The notes beneath the pieces are model-generated. The model saw nothing but the letters and a program-made list of their open reading frames with translations. It did not search any database and had not been told where the DNA came from. Positions 8,139-15,790 of a stretch of DNA of 64,000 nt are shown here, one piece after another. Position numbers and translations under genes: made by a program. Each line of letters opens with the position of its first letter. Positions within the stretch are counted from its first letter, which is position 1. Source of the stretch: an uncultured Alphaproteobacteria bacterium (GTDB taxonomy: Bacteria > Pseudomonadota > Alphaproteobacteria > CAAGCB01 > CAG-977); assembly GCA_934277945.1 (NCBI GenBank), contig CAKQWA010000006.1:55610-119609 (forward strand). The letters run 5' to 3'.

Positions 8139-9096
8139 TTTTCATCCTTTCTGCAATCAAAGCGGCGATGCGCAGCGGTTCGTGCGGCTTCAACGCCGTT
8201 TTTCCCGCCTCGTCCAGCGGCGCGGCGTATCCCGCCTGATATAATTCTTGGTGCAAACGCGCGTGTTTGGGCGCGCAAAATCCGTCCGGCGCGTAAATAT
8301 ACACGGGAGCGCGCGCGGCGCACGCTTCGGAACACATGGACATCGAATCGCCCGTCGCGACGATGTAGTCCGCATACGCCAGAAGCGCGAAATACGGGTT
8401 TTCGCCCGCGTCGCCGTATTTGTAGAAATACGCGCAATTTTGCAAGGATTCTTGCAGGATTCGCGTCTGTTCCCCGCCCGTGCGGCGCGAGGTTGTCGCC
8501 AGTACGGACGCGCCGCCGAGAGAGTTCGTAAATTCGTTTGTCAAGCGCGCGAGTTCTTGCGCCTGCGCCGCCGTAAACGGTCTGTTTTTCGTTTTGCCGC
8601 CGACAATCAGCGCGACGCGCGGCGACGGGATTTTTTCAAACACGTCCGCCCAGCGCGCTTTTTCCGATTCCAATTTTTCATCCGTCACGCGATTCGGCGC
8701 GCCGATGTACCGGACGACGTTCGCGCGTTCTTGCGTAAAGCCGTCGTGCGCGGGCAGGACGACCAAATCGAAATCGTCCAGCCCCGCTTTTCCGGGGAAC
8801 ATCAGTTGAACGATTTTGGTTTTGCCCGCCGATTTTTTCTTGATATATCGAGCCAGCGGCGCGGCTCTGCGTCCGGCGGCGACGACGAAATCGGGATACG
8901 GCGGCTTGATTTCGTTCAGCGTTTCGCGCGCGACGCCCAGCGTTGTCGCTCCGCGCAGAAAGTTCGGCAAAACCGCGCATTTCGTGTAATAAACGCGCTT
9001 TGTTTCCACGGCAAACCCCGTGCTTTCCGCCACGCCGAGAGCCTGCGCGTTGTTGCCCGCGCGGTCGTCCGTCAGCACCCAAATCCTTTTCGTCAT
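8131..9096 (-). CDS. ELM1/GtrOC1-family putative glycosyltransferase-like protein
   Basis: Protein of 321 aa from ATG 9096 (a GTG lies one codon upstream). It opens IWVLTDDRAGNNAQALGVAE, the hallmark of the DUF1022/ELM1 family, and has FVVAAGRRAAPLARYIKK, a VVLPAHDGF segment, LIVGGKTK, and the C-terminal DYIVATGDSMSMCSEACAARAPVYIY, which resembles a nucleotide-sugar binding loop of GT-B folds. Bacterial members are often linked to envelope glycan synthesis; the plant relative acts in mitochondrial fission. No substrate can be assigned. The gene is followed by the isomerase-like gene with an 8-nt overlap. Confidence 0.85.
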   Translation of the reverse strand: MTKRIWVLTDDRAGNNAQALGVAESTGFAVETKRVYYTKCAVLPNFLRGATTLGVARETLNEIKPPYPDFVVAAGRRAAPLARYIKKKSAGKTKIVQLMFPGKAGLDDFDLVVLPAHDGFTQERANVVRYIGAPNRVTDEKLESEKARWADVFEKIPSPRVALIVGGKTKNRPFTAAQAQELARLTNEFTNSLGGASVLATTSRRTGGEQTRILQESLQNCAYFYKYGDAGENPYFALLAYADYIVATGDSMSMCSEACAARAPVYIYAPDGFCAPKHARLHQELYQAGYAAPLDEAGKTALKPHEPLRIAALIAERMKND

Positions 9097-9169
9097 CACT
9101 TTTTTAACAATCTGTTGCTACAATGTGGTACAAGTATGGTCAAAGTTTTCCAAAAAGAAAGACTTTTTT

Positions 9170-10255
9170 ATGAAAATCGCCGTTTTTCTTCTTTTCGCCC
9201 TGTTTTGCGCCCGCCCCGCCGCCGCGCAGGAAGTCGACGAGGGCACCGCGCTTGAAGAACGTATGTTCATCGACAACGTGTATGTGCCGAACTACCGCGA
9301 ATTGATGCGCGACATCGTCGTCGCTTTGTCCGAATTCGCGCGCCAAAGCAACCCCGATTTCAAAATCCTTGCGTTAAAGGGCGAAGATCTGCTGACCTAC
9401 GGGCAATGGGAAAGCGATTTGGACGAACTGCACGCCGCCGAAAAAGCGGGCGCGAAAACAAAGGACGAGCGTTTTTTGCTGAAACTTTTTTCCACCGAGG
9501 AACCGCTTGCCGTCGGATCGCCCAACCGCCGCTATTTGCAGGCGATTGACGGCGTCGTGTTTGAAAACGCCTTTTGCGGCAAAAACAAAATCGCCCCGCC
9601 GACCGAAAAACTGTTAAAACAATACGGCATTGCGATTTTTTCCGCCGAGCATTGCGATTCCTTGAAAACGCTTGACGCCGCGCTTGAAAAAGCGGATCAA
9701 AAGAAAATCGCCGTCCACGCGGACACGGACAAAAAAGCGTCCTACGCCGCCGTTGCGACAAAAAGCAAGCCGCACGCCGAAAACGCCGCCAACATCCGCG
9801 CGCTGAAAGACGTGCGCAACGTGCGCTTCGTGAAAAATTCGGGCGATTTCGCATCCAAAGACGCTTGGGTGGACGCTTTGGCGGCGACGAATTACGATCT
9901 GATCGCAATCGACCCGTTTTTCCGCTTCAACCGCCCTTTGTTCAAAGAGGACGTCAACCGGCTGAAATTCAAAAAACTGGGCGCGCGCCGCTTGGTTTTC
10001 GCCGTGCTGAACGTGGCGCAGGCGCAAGACACGCGCCCGTACTGGAATTTGTCGTGGAAACTCAAATCTCCGTACTGGCTGCGCTTTCCCGTCGCGAACG
10101 ACGCGTCGTCCGTCATCGTCGATTACTGGAATCCCGAATGGAAAAAAATCCTCGGCTTTTACTTCAAGGAAATCGTCGATTTGGGCTATGACGGCGTTGT
10201 GCTGGAAGGGCTGAACACCCACGCGACGTACGAGCGCATCATTCCCGTGAATTAA
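9170..10255 (+). CDS. secreted GH114 / endo-alpha-1,4-polygalactosaminidase-like TIM-barrel protein
   Basis: Protein of 361 aa from ATG 9170, which begins a clear signal peptide (MKIAVFLLFALFCARPAAAQ); in-frame upstream ATGs lack one. The rest is a barrel-like domain with NYDLIAIDPFF, RRLVFAVLNVAQAQDTRPYW and the C-terminal VDYWNPEWKKILGFYF followed by GYDGVVLEGL, the pattern of the TM1410/GH114 superfamily, which includes galactosaminogalactan hydrolases and proteins coupled to extracellular polysaccharide export. Catalytic competence cannot be judged. Convergent with lolA; stop codons overlap in a shared TTAA. Confidence 0.7.
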   Translation: MKIAVFLLFALFCARPAAAQEVDEGTALEERMFIDNVYVPNYRELMRDIVVALSEFARQSNPDFKILALKGEDLLTYGQWESDLDELHAAEKAGAKTKDERFLLKLFSTEEPLAVGSPNRRYLQAIDGVVFENAFCGKNKIAPPTEKLLKQYGIAIFSAEHCDSLKTLDAALEKADQKKIAVHADTDKKASYAAVATKSKPHAENAANIRALKDVRNVRFVKNSGDFASKDAWVDALAATNYDLIAIDPFFRFNRPLFKEDVNRLKFKKLGARRLVFAVLNVAQAQDTRPYWNLSWKLKSPYWLRFPVANDASSVIVDYWNPEWKKILGFYFKEIVDLGYDGVVLEGLNTHATYERIIPVN

Positions 10256-10896
10256 CGGTTGCGGCGGAAGCCTTTATCCCCCGGACGCGCCGCTTTTTTC
10301 GGATTTTTAAACACGAACAGGTTATCGTCGACCGCGCCGTTGATTTGCGTGCCCGCCAGCGTCACGGTCGTTTTGACCTGTTGCGCGTCGGTCACCTGCC
10401 ATTGCTTCAATTCAAACGGATTTTTACGGAAAATCAGTTTCACGCGCCCGTTCGACGCTTCGTTCGTTTTGTAAACCGTGATTTCAATCGTCCCGTTTCC
10501 CTGCGTCACGTCCGTCACGGTCAGTCCCGAAGTGCCGAATTTGAAATTTTCGTGCAGCATAAACGCGGCGGGATTGGCGGACAAATCCATGTGCGTCACC
10601 TGCCCCAGTTTTTTGTCGTGGAAAATCAAATACTTGCCGTCGGCGATAATTTCAACGGGCGACGGCGGACGGTACGTCAGGCGCATTTTGTCGGGCTTTG
10701 ACACGACGACGTCGCCCTGCGCGAACACACCCGACGACGAACTTTGCACAAATTCGCTTTTCATCGTTTTCACTGTGTTGAAGTAATTTTCGATTTTCTG
10801 CAAAATCTGCTCGCGCGTCATGCCCGCGGGAGCCGCAAAAGCCGTCCCGTGCGCGAAAAAGACCGATAATGCAAGCATTGTGACAAAGCGTTTCAT
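10252..10896 (-). CDS. lolA: outer-membrane lipoprotein carrier protein LolA
   Basis: Protein of 214 aa from ATG 10896, the start that gives a signal peptide (MKRFVTMLALSVFFAHGTAFAAP). The mature part shows the LolA pattern: ILQKIENYFNTVKTMKSEFVQ, GDVVVSKPDKMRLTYRPPSP, DGKYLIFHDKKLGQVTHMDL and LTVTDV. LolA carries lipoproteins across the periplasm to LolB. It follows ftsK by 16 nt, the usual alphaproteobacterial ftsK-lolA order, and likely shares its transcript. Confidence 0.93.
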   Translation of the reverse strand: MKRFVTMLALSVFFAHGTAFAAPAGMTREQILQKIENYFNTVKTMKSEFVQSSSSGVFAQGDVVVSKPDKMRLTYRPPSPVEIIADGKYLIFHDKKLGQVTHMDLSANPAAFMLHENFKFGTSGLTVTDVTQGNGTIEITVYKTNEASNGRVKLIFRKNPFELKQWQVTDAQQVKTTVTLAGTQINGAVDDNLFVFKNPKKAARPGDKGFRRNR

Positions 10897-10912
10897 AAAC
10901 TGCGTCCGTTTG

Positions 10913-13204
10913 TTATTGATGAGCGGGAACCAAGATATCACGTTTTCCCGTCGGTGTCGATTTGGAAACGACGCCCTCGCGCTCCATGCGTTCGATCAGT
11001 TTCGCCGCCTTGTTGTATCCGATGCTCAAACGGCGCTGAATGTAACTTGTGGAGGCTTTTCTGTCCGTCAAAACGACGTTAACCGCCTGATCGTACAGGC
11101 TGTCCCCGCTTGCGTCGGAAAATCCCGCGCCGTCCGCGCCGCCGGAAAAGCCGTCTTCCGTTTCTTCGGTGACGGATTCGTCGTATTCGGCGGGAAAACG
11201 CTTTAACGATTCGACGACGGCGGCGACTTCCTCGTCGCTGACGAAAGGTCCGTGCAGACGCTTCGGACGCGCGCCCTGCGCCAAATACAGCATATCGCCC
11301 ATACCGAGCAGTTGTTCCGCGCCCGTTTCGTTCAAAATCGTGCGGCTGTCCGTCGAGGACGGCAGGCGGAAACTGATGCGTTCGGGGAAGTTCGCCTTGA
11401 TTGTGCCGGTGATGACGTTGACGGACGGACGTTGCGTCGCCAGAATCATGTGGATGCCCGCCGCGCGCGCTTTTTGGGCGATGCGCTGGACGGCGACTTC
11501 GATTTCCTTGCCCGCCGTCAGCATCAAATCCGCCATTTCGTCAACGATGATGACGATGTACGGCAGCGGTTTGAGCGCTTCTTGCGATTCGATGATTTTG
11601 ATTTCGCCCGTTTCCTCGTCCAAAACGGATTTCGCGGGCATTTCCGCGCTTCCCTCGTCAATCATCTCGCGCACTTTTTTGTTGTAGCCCTCAATGTTGC
11701 GCACGTTCATCCGCGACATTTTCAGGTAGCGGTCTTCCATTTCGTTGACCGCCCAATTCAGCGCGACAACCGCTTTTTTCGGGTCGATGACGACGGGCGT
11801 CAGCAAGTGCGGGATGCCGTTGTAAATCGACAATTCCAGCATTTTCGGGTCGACAAGGATAAAGCGCACCTGTTCGGGCGTCAGGCGGTACAACAGCGAC
11901 AAAATCATCGTGTTGATGGCGACGGATTTACCCGAACCCGTCGTGCCGGCGACCAGCAGATGCGGCATTTTCGCCAAATCGGTGTAATAGGGCGTGCCGC
12001 CGATGTCCTTGCCCAAAGCCAGCGTCAGCAGTTTTTCGGAATGTTTGAATTTGTCGTTCGTGAACATTTCCTTGATGTACACGGATGCGCGGATTTCGTT
12101 GGGCAGTTCGATGCCGATGTAATCTTCGCCGGGGACAAGAGCCATGCGCACGGAGCGGGCGCGCATTTCGCGGGCGATTTCGTCCGTCAGGCTGGTGATG
12201 CGCGTCGTTTTGATGTTCGCGCTGGGCTTGAATTCAAACAGCGTCACGACGGGACCGGGGCATATCCCCTTGATTTCGCCCGTAATGCCGTACACGTTCA
12301 GCACTTCAAGCAGTTTCTTTTTGCGTTCTTCCAGATATTCTTTCGTCACCTGCGCCGCCTTGTCGATTTTGACGTCCGAGAGCAAGGACAGTTTCGGCAA
12401 TTCAAATCCGCCCGTTTTCTGCGGCGTGATTTTGCCCGAGGCGATGCGCTTTTTCTTCGGCGCGGCGGGCAATTCCTCCGGCGCGAACATTTCTTCCTGC
12501 ACGGGCATGACGCTTTGCGGCGGTTCGTCGTCCGCCGGCGAATCGTCTTGCGCGTCCGCCGCCTTTTTACGCAAACGCAAGCGCGCGCACAGAGATTTCA
12601 CCGCACTCCAAACGGCTTTCGCCGCTCTGCCGATGTATTCAAACGGAATACCGAACGTCAGCGCCGCCCCCGCGATTGTCAGCACGAAAAACAGCGGCAC
12701 GGCGACGATTTGCGGATTGACGAAAAAACGCTCAAACGTCAAAGCCTGCGCGACGGGAATGTAAATCCCCATGGCGAGAACGCCGCCCGCTTCCGCCGGA
12801 AAAACGGAAGAAAACGAAATGGTCAAAGCCGTTAAAAACAGGCACGCGGACGCCGCCGCCGGCACAAACGCCGCCACGCGCCACCATTGACGCTTCGTCC
12901 ACAAACCGCGCATGATTATCACGCTCCACGCGAACAGCGCGGCGGGAAACAAAATCCCCGCCCAGCCGAAATACTGGTGCAGCAAATCGGAAACATACGC
13001 GCCGCAAACGCCCGCCGCGTTCGACACCGCCGCTCCGCCGTCCGCCGCCGTGTTGAACGACGGATCCGCCGGCGAATAGGTCGCGAACGCACCCGCCAAA
13101 ACCAGCGACAGCGCGGCTAGCGCGAATCCGGCGCAGAAAACGCACGCGCGGCGCAGATACGCCTTGACGTTATCCGGCAAAAACGACGATGAGGCTTTAA
13201 TCAT
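10913..13204 (-). CDS. ftsK: DNA translocase FtsK
   Basis: Protein of 763 aa. The N-terminal ~210 residues are hydrophobic with about four membrane segments that anchor it at the division septum. A charged linker (~210-260) follows, then the RecA-like motor with Walker A GTTGSGKS and Walker B-type VIIVDEMADLM, and a C-terminal winged-helix gamma domain (SYIQRRLSIGYNKAAKLIERMEREGVV) that reads KOPS sequences. It pumps the chromosome termini apart during division and activates XerCD. Length and order are normal for alphaproteobacterial FtsK. Confidence 0.97.
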   Translation of the reverse strand: MIKASSSFLPDNVKAYLRRACVFCAGFALAALSLVLAGAFATYSPADPSFNTAADGGAAVSNAAGVCGAYVSDLLHQYFGWAGILFPAALFAWSVIIMRGLWTKRQWWRVAAFVPAAASACLFLTALTISFSSVFPAEAGGVLAMGIYIPVAQALTFERFFVNPQIVAVPLFFVLTIAGAALTFGIPFEYIGRAAKAVWSAVKSLCARLRLRKKAADAQDDSPADDEPPQSVMPVQEEMFAPEELPAAPKKKRIASGKITPQKTGGFELPKLSLLSDVKIDKAAQVTKEYLEERKKKLLEVLNVYGITGEIKGICPGPVVTLFEFKPSANIKTTRITSLTDEIAREMRARSVRMALVPGEDYIGIELPNEIRASVYIKEMFTNDKFKHSEKLLTLALGKDIGGTPYYTDLAKMPHLLVAGTTGSGKSVAINTMILSLLYRLTPEQVRFILVDPKMLELSIYNGIPHLLTPVVIDPKKAVVALNWAVNEMEDRYLKMSRMNVRNIEGYNKKVREMIDEGSAEMPAKSVLDEETGEIKIIESQEALKPLPYIVIIVDEMADLMLTAGKEIEVAVQRIAQKARAAGIHMILATQRPSVNVITGTIKANFPERISFRLPSSTDSRTILNETGAEQLLGMGDMLYLAQGARPKRLHGPFVSDEEVAAVVESLKRFPAEYDESVTEETEDGFSGGADGAGFSDASGDSLYDQAVNVVLTDRKASTSYIQRRLSIGYNKAAKLIERMEREGVVSKSTPTGKRDILVPAHQ

Positions 13205-13267
13205 GCGAACGCTCCCGATTTCTTGATTGCATTGAATCGGTTATAAGCAAAAAAGGAAAAGGATTCC

Positions 13268-13912
13268 TTAACAGTTGCCCGCTTTTTTCGTCCCCGTTTC
13301 AAACGTGTCGCCCGCGTTCAGAAGCATCATCAGCGTTTTAAAACGCTCGGCGACGGACACGCTTTCCATGAACGCCTGTTTTTCGGCGGCGCCGAACGGC
13401 AGGGTCTGCACAATGGAGGAAAACATTTCGACGGGCTCCATATTTTTAAACAGCGAGGACGGCGCGTCGATTTTGTTTGAATAGGCGTACAAATCCAGCA
13501 CGTTGTACAAATCGGACAGGTCGCGCTTGAATTCCGGCGGATTGAAATCTTCCTTAAAACGCTCGAAATTCGCTTCAACGCGGCGGTATCCCTTGTAATC
13601 CTGAATATCGCGCACAATGTCGAAGCGCGCCACGCCCGTCAAAGTCACGAACAGACAGCCGCCGGTCGCTTCGGCGAAAGAGGTGACCCTCCCCGCGCAT
13701 CCCGTGCGGTAGGAATTGCCGTCGGCGTCGGGCGCGACAACGCCCGCAATCCGCCCGTGCGCCAGCGAATTGATCACCAGATTGACATACCGCGTTTCGT
13801 ACAGGCGCAACTGCAATTTCGTTTGCGGAAACAAAAACGTGTCCGCAAACGGCAAAACGGGCAGAATGGTCGGCATTTCGTTTATTGAAACATCAAACAC
13901 GCTTTTTTCCAT
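13268..13912 (-). CDS. LON substrate-binding-domain protein (COG2802)
   Basis: Protein of 214 aa made only of the N-terminal LON domain: ILPVLPFADTFLFPQTKLQLRLYETRYVNL at ~residues 17-46, then the AGRVTSFAEATGGCLFVTLTGVARF segment, and a helical C-terminal half. It lacks the AAA+ and protease parts of Lon. In alphaproteobacteria this protein is typically encoded right after the thioredoxin-TPR protein, as here (10-nt gap). Role presumed in peptide or substrate recognition; no reaction known. Confidence 0.88.
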   Translation of the reverse strand: MEKSVFDVSINEMPTILPVLPFADTFLFPQTKLQLRLYETRYVNLVINSLAHGRIAGVVAPDADGNSYRTGCAGRVTSFAEATGGCLFVTLTGVARFDIVRDIQDYKGYRRVEANFERFKEDFNPPEFKRDLSDLYNVLDLYAYSNKIDAPSSLFKNMEPVEMFSSIVQTLPFGAAEKQAFMESVSVAERFKTLMMLLNAGDTFETGTKKAGNC

Positions 13913-13922
13913 CGCCCGCTCC

Positions 13923-14828
13923 TTATGTGAAAATAATGCCGGACAGTTTGTGCCTTTTTTCGACGGTCAGCGGATTCATCAGACCGATCGCCTTGAAATA
14001 CTCGAACAAAAGCGCGCGCGCCTTGTCGTCGTTCCATTTTTGGTCGCGAGCGATGATTTCAAGCAATTCGTCCATCGCTTCCGCCGGTTTGCCCGCCGCG
14101 TACAAAGCCTGCGCCAAATCGTACCGCGCCTGCAAATCGTCCGGATTCGCCGCGACTTTCTGCGCCAGATCGTCGGGCTTCGGAGCGTTTTGCGCCGCCA
14201 GAGCCAAATTCAGAGCCGAACGCGCCGCCTGCAATTCCGAATCTTTCAAATTTTCTTCCAGACCGTCGGACAAATCTTTTGCCGCCGCCAAATCCCCTTT
14301 GGCGATAAAGCAGCGAATCATGCCCGCGAACGCCTTTTGATTCGCTTCGTCCTTTTCCAAAACCTGCGTGTACGCGTCAAGCGCTTGGTCGATTTCGTTG
14401 TTTTCCAAGTGCGCTTTCGCCTCTTTCAGCAACTCGTCCAAAGACAGCGCGTCCTTGCCGATTAACGCCTGCATCAGCATTTTCAACTGCTGTTCGGGCA
14501 CGGGACCGGCGAATCCGTCCGCCATGTTGCCTTTTGTGAAAATCAGCGTCGTCGGCACGCCGCGAATCCCCAACTGCATGGCGATCGCGCGCCCCTCCTC
14601 CACGGTCATTTTGACCAAAACCGCCTTGCCGTTCGCCAGTTTGACGTATTTTTCCAACAGCGGCTCGAATTTGACGGACACGGGGTCGGTCACGGAATAA
14701 AAGTACAGAAAGACGATTCGTGATTTCGATTCTTCAATCACGTCCTGCTTGAACGTCTGCATCGTCGTGTCTTTGACGATTGCGTCGTTTTTTTGCCCTG
14801 TCCCCGCATTGATTTCAAATTCCGCCAT
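13923..14828 (-). CDS. ybbN: thioredoxin-TPR co-chaperone, CnoX/YbbN-like
   Basis: Protein of 301 aa. Residues ~15-125 have the thioredoxin fold (TFKQDVIEESKSRIVFLYFYS..., AVLVKMTVEEGRAIAMQLGIRGVPTTLIF with its cis-Pro), followed by TPR-like helices and a C-terminal DQKWNDDKARALLFEYFKAIG block typical of YbbN. The usual WCGPC site is replaced: the two Cys positions align with Asp48 and Ser51, so it cannot do dithiol exchange. E. coli CnoX is also redox-inactive in the classical sense and acts as a holdase passing clients to GroEL and DnaK. Upstream of and coupled to the LON-domain gene. Confidence 0.88.
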   Translation of the reverse strand: MAEFEINAGTGQKNDAIVKDTTMQTFKQDVIEESKSRIVFLYFYSVTDPVSVKFEPLLEKYVKLANGKAVLVKMTVEEGRAIAMQLGIRGVPTTLIFTKGNMADGFAGPVPEQQLKMLMQALIGKDALSLDELLKEAKAHLENNEIDQALDAYTQVLEKDEANQKAFAGMIRCFIAKGDLAAAKDLSDGLEENLKDSELQAARSALNLALAAQNAPKPDDLAQKVAANPDDLQARYDLAQALYAAGKPAEAMDELLEIIARDQKWNDDKARALLFEYFKAIGLMNPLTVEKRHKLSGIIFT

Positions 14829-14947
14829 GGCGCGCCTCTTTCAAATGAAAAACTGCCGTATTTTATATAAATCCGCCGTTAAAACAAAGAGGGAAATAAG
14901 GTTTAAAGCGTGCTTTGAAAAAAAATTAAAAATTTTGCATTTTTTTC

Positions 14948-14975
14948 TTGCATCGGTAAAAAATTCTGCTATATT
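14948..14975 (+). promoter_or_regulatory. promoter of tRNA-Gly
   Basis: TTGCAT (14948-14953), 16-base spacer, TATATT (14970-14975). The -10 ends 21 bases before the mature tRNA, in an AT-rich stretch. Confidence 0.6.
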
Positions 14976-14996
14976 TCATCCCGTAACGAGAAAGAC

Positions 14997-15071
14997 GCGG
15001 GCGTAGCTCAGGGGTAGAGCGCAACCTTGCCAAGGTTGATGTCGAGGGTCCGATTCCCTTCGCCCGCTCCA
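14997..15071 (+). tRNA. tRNA-Gly (anticodon GCC)
   Basis: A 75-nt cloverleaf including an encoded CCA. The acceptor stem pairs GCGGGCG (14997-15003) with CGCCCGC (15061-15067) and the discriminator base is U. The D arm reads GCTCAGGGGTAGAGC, the anticodon stem CAACC/GGTTG holds the loop with anticodon GCC, and the T arm is GAGGG-TCCGATT-CCCTT. Its own promoter and a perfect terminator flank it. Confidence 0.98.
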
Positions 15072-15079
15072 AAAAATCA

Positions 15080-15102
15080 GCACTCAATCGAGTGCTTTTT
15101 TT
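15080..15102 (+). terminator. intrinsic terminator of tRNA-Gly
   Basis: Perfect 6-bp stem GCACTC-AATC-GAGTGC followed by seven T residues, 9 bases after the CCA. Confidence 0.9.
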
Positions 15103-15758
15103 ATGCCTTGAATCCGCCAATAAGCCTCGCTCGCATTTTGTTCAACATCCGCACCGCAGATTTCCTGCCGTTCTTCGCTTTCACATTTTCGCGCCGCCGT
15201 TTCCATAACCCGCCGCCATATCGCCGCAGTCTTGCCCGATCCCCGCCCAAGCCGTGCCGCCGCATCTTGTTCAGAAGCCGCGCCCCTCACTGCACGCGTT
15301 TTACAGAATTTATCGTCCGCCGTCGCGCCTGTCGCGCCGGAACAAGCGCGCTTCAACGCACTCCCGTCAAGTTCTGTTGTAGCCGCATCTCCGAAATTGT
15401 CATCCGCCAGTCAACGCGCTCCACCAAGTTCTGATTGTCCGCACCCGAAACCGCCCTATCCGCAAACCGCCGCGCGTTCGTTCCTGTTATGGTATTGTTT
15501 CAAGACGCGCTCGACTTTTGCGCTTTTCGTCCCTCGTGTTGTTTACGGCAATATGCTTTGATTTGCCGCCTTACCGTCCCGCGCCGCCCCGATGCGCTAT
15601 TCCTCTGCCCGACAAGCCTCTTTAATCCGCCGCGTCACACGCGCCACGACCGCACGTTGCACAGGTACATCACGCCCGCTTGAACCGTCCGTGTCATTCT
15701 CCGCACGCTTATCCGTCCCGCGATTGCGTTCTTATTCGCCGTGCCGCTCCCTGCATAC
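15103..15758 (-). other. about 650 bp with no convincing gene; possible gene remnants
   Basis: No intact recognisable gene on either strand. The minus strand is purine-rich like coding DNA here. It carries short protein-like stretches in different frames: a 90-codon frame ending at 15084 with only a TTG start (…ESEERQEICGADVEQNAS…), and a ~48-codon frame spanning about 15353-15499 (…NQNLVERVDWRMTISEM…). Frame changes and missing starts suggest a decayed gene or element, possibly one inserted downstream of the tRNA-Gly gene, but no integrase, repeat of the tRNA 3' end, or homologue was recognised. Confidence 0.4.
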
Positions 15759-15759
15759 G

Positions 15760-15785
15760 AAAAAGCCCCGATTTTTCGGGGCTTC
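15760..15785 (-). terminator. terminator of the RND pump operon
   Basis: AAGCCCCGA and TCGGGGCTT form a 9-bp stem with a short loop. On the minus strand it is followed by TTTTC. It lies just after the acrB-like stop codon and can work on both strands. Confidence 0.8.
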
Positions 15786-15790
15786 ATTCT

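Noticed and set aside
15084..15356. 90-codon minus-strand frame as a real gene
   Set aside because: It has only a TTG start without SD, no recognisable family and frame-shifted neighbours; described as possible remnant instead.
15353..15420. Possible selenocysteine-type read-through of an in-frame TGA joining two minus-strand segments
   Set aside because: No SECIS-like hairpin or selenoprotein family is evident and other stops occur in the same frame.
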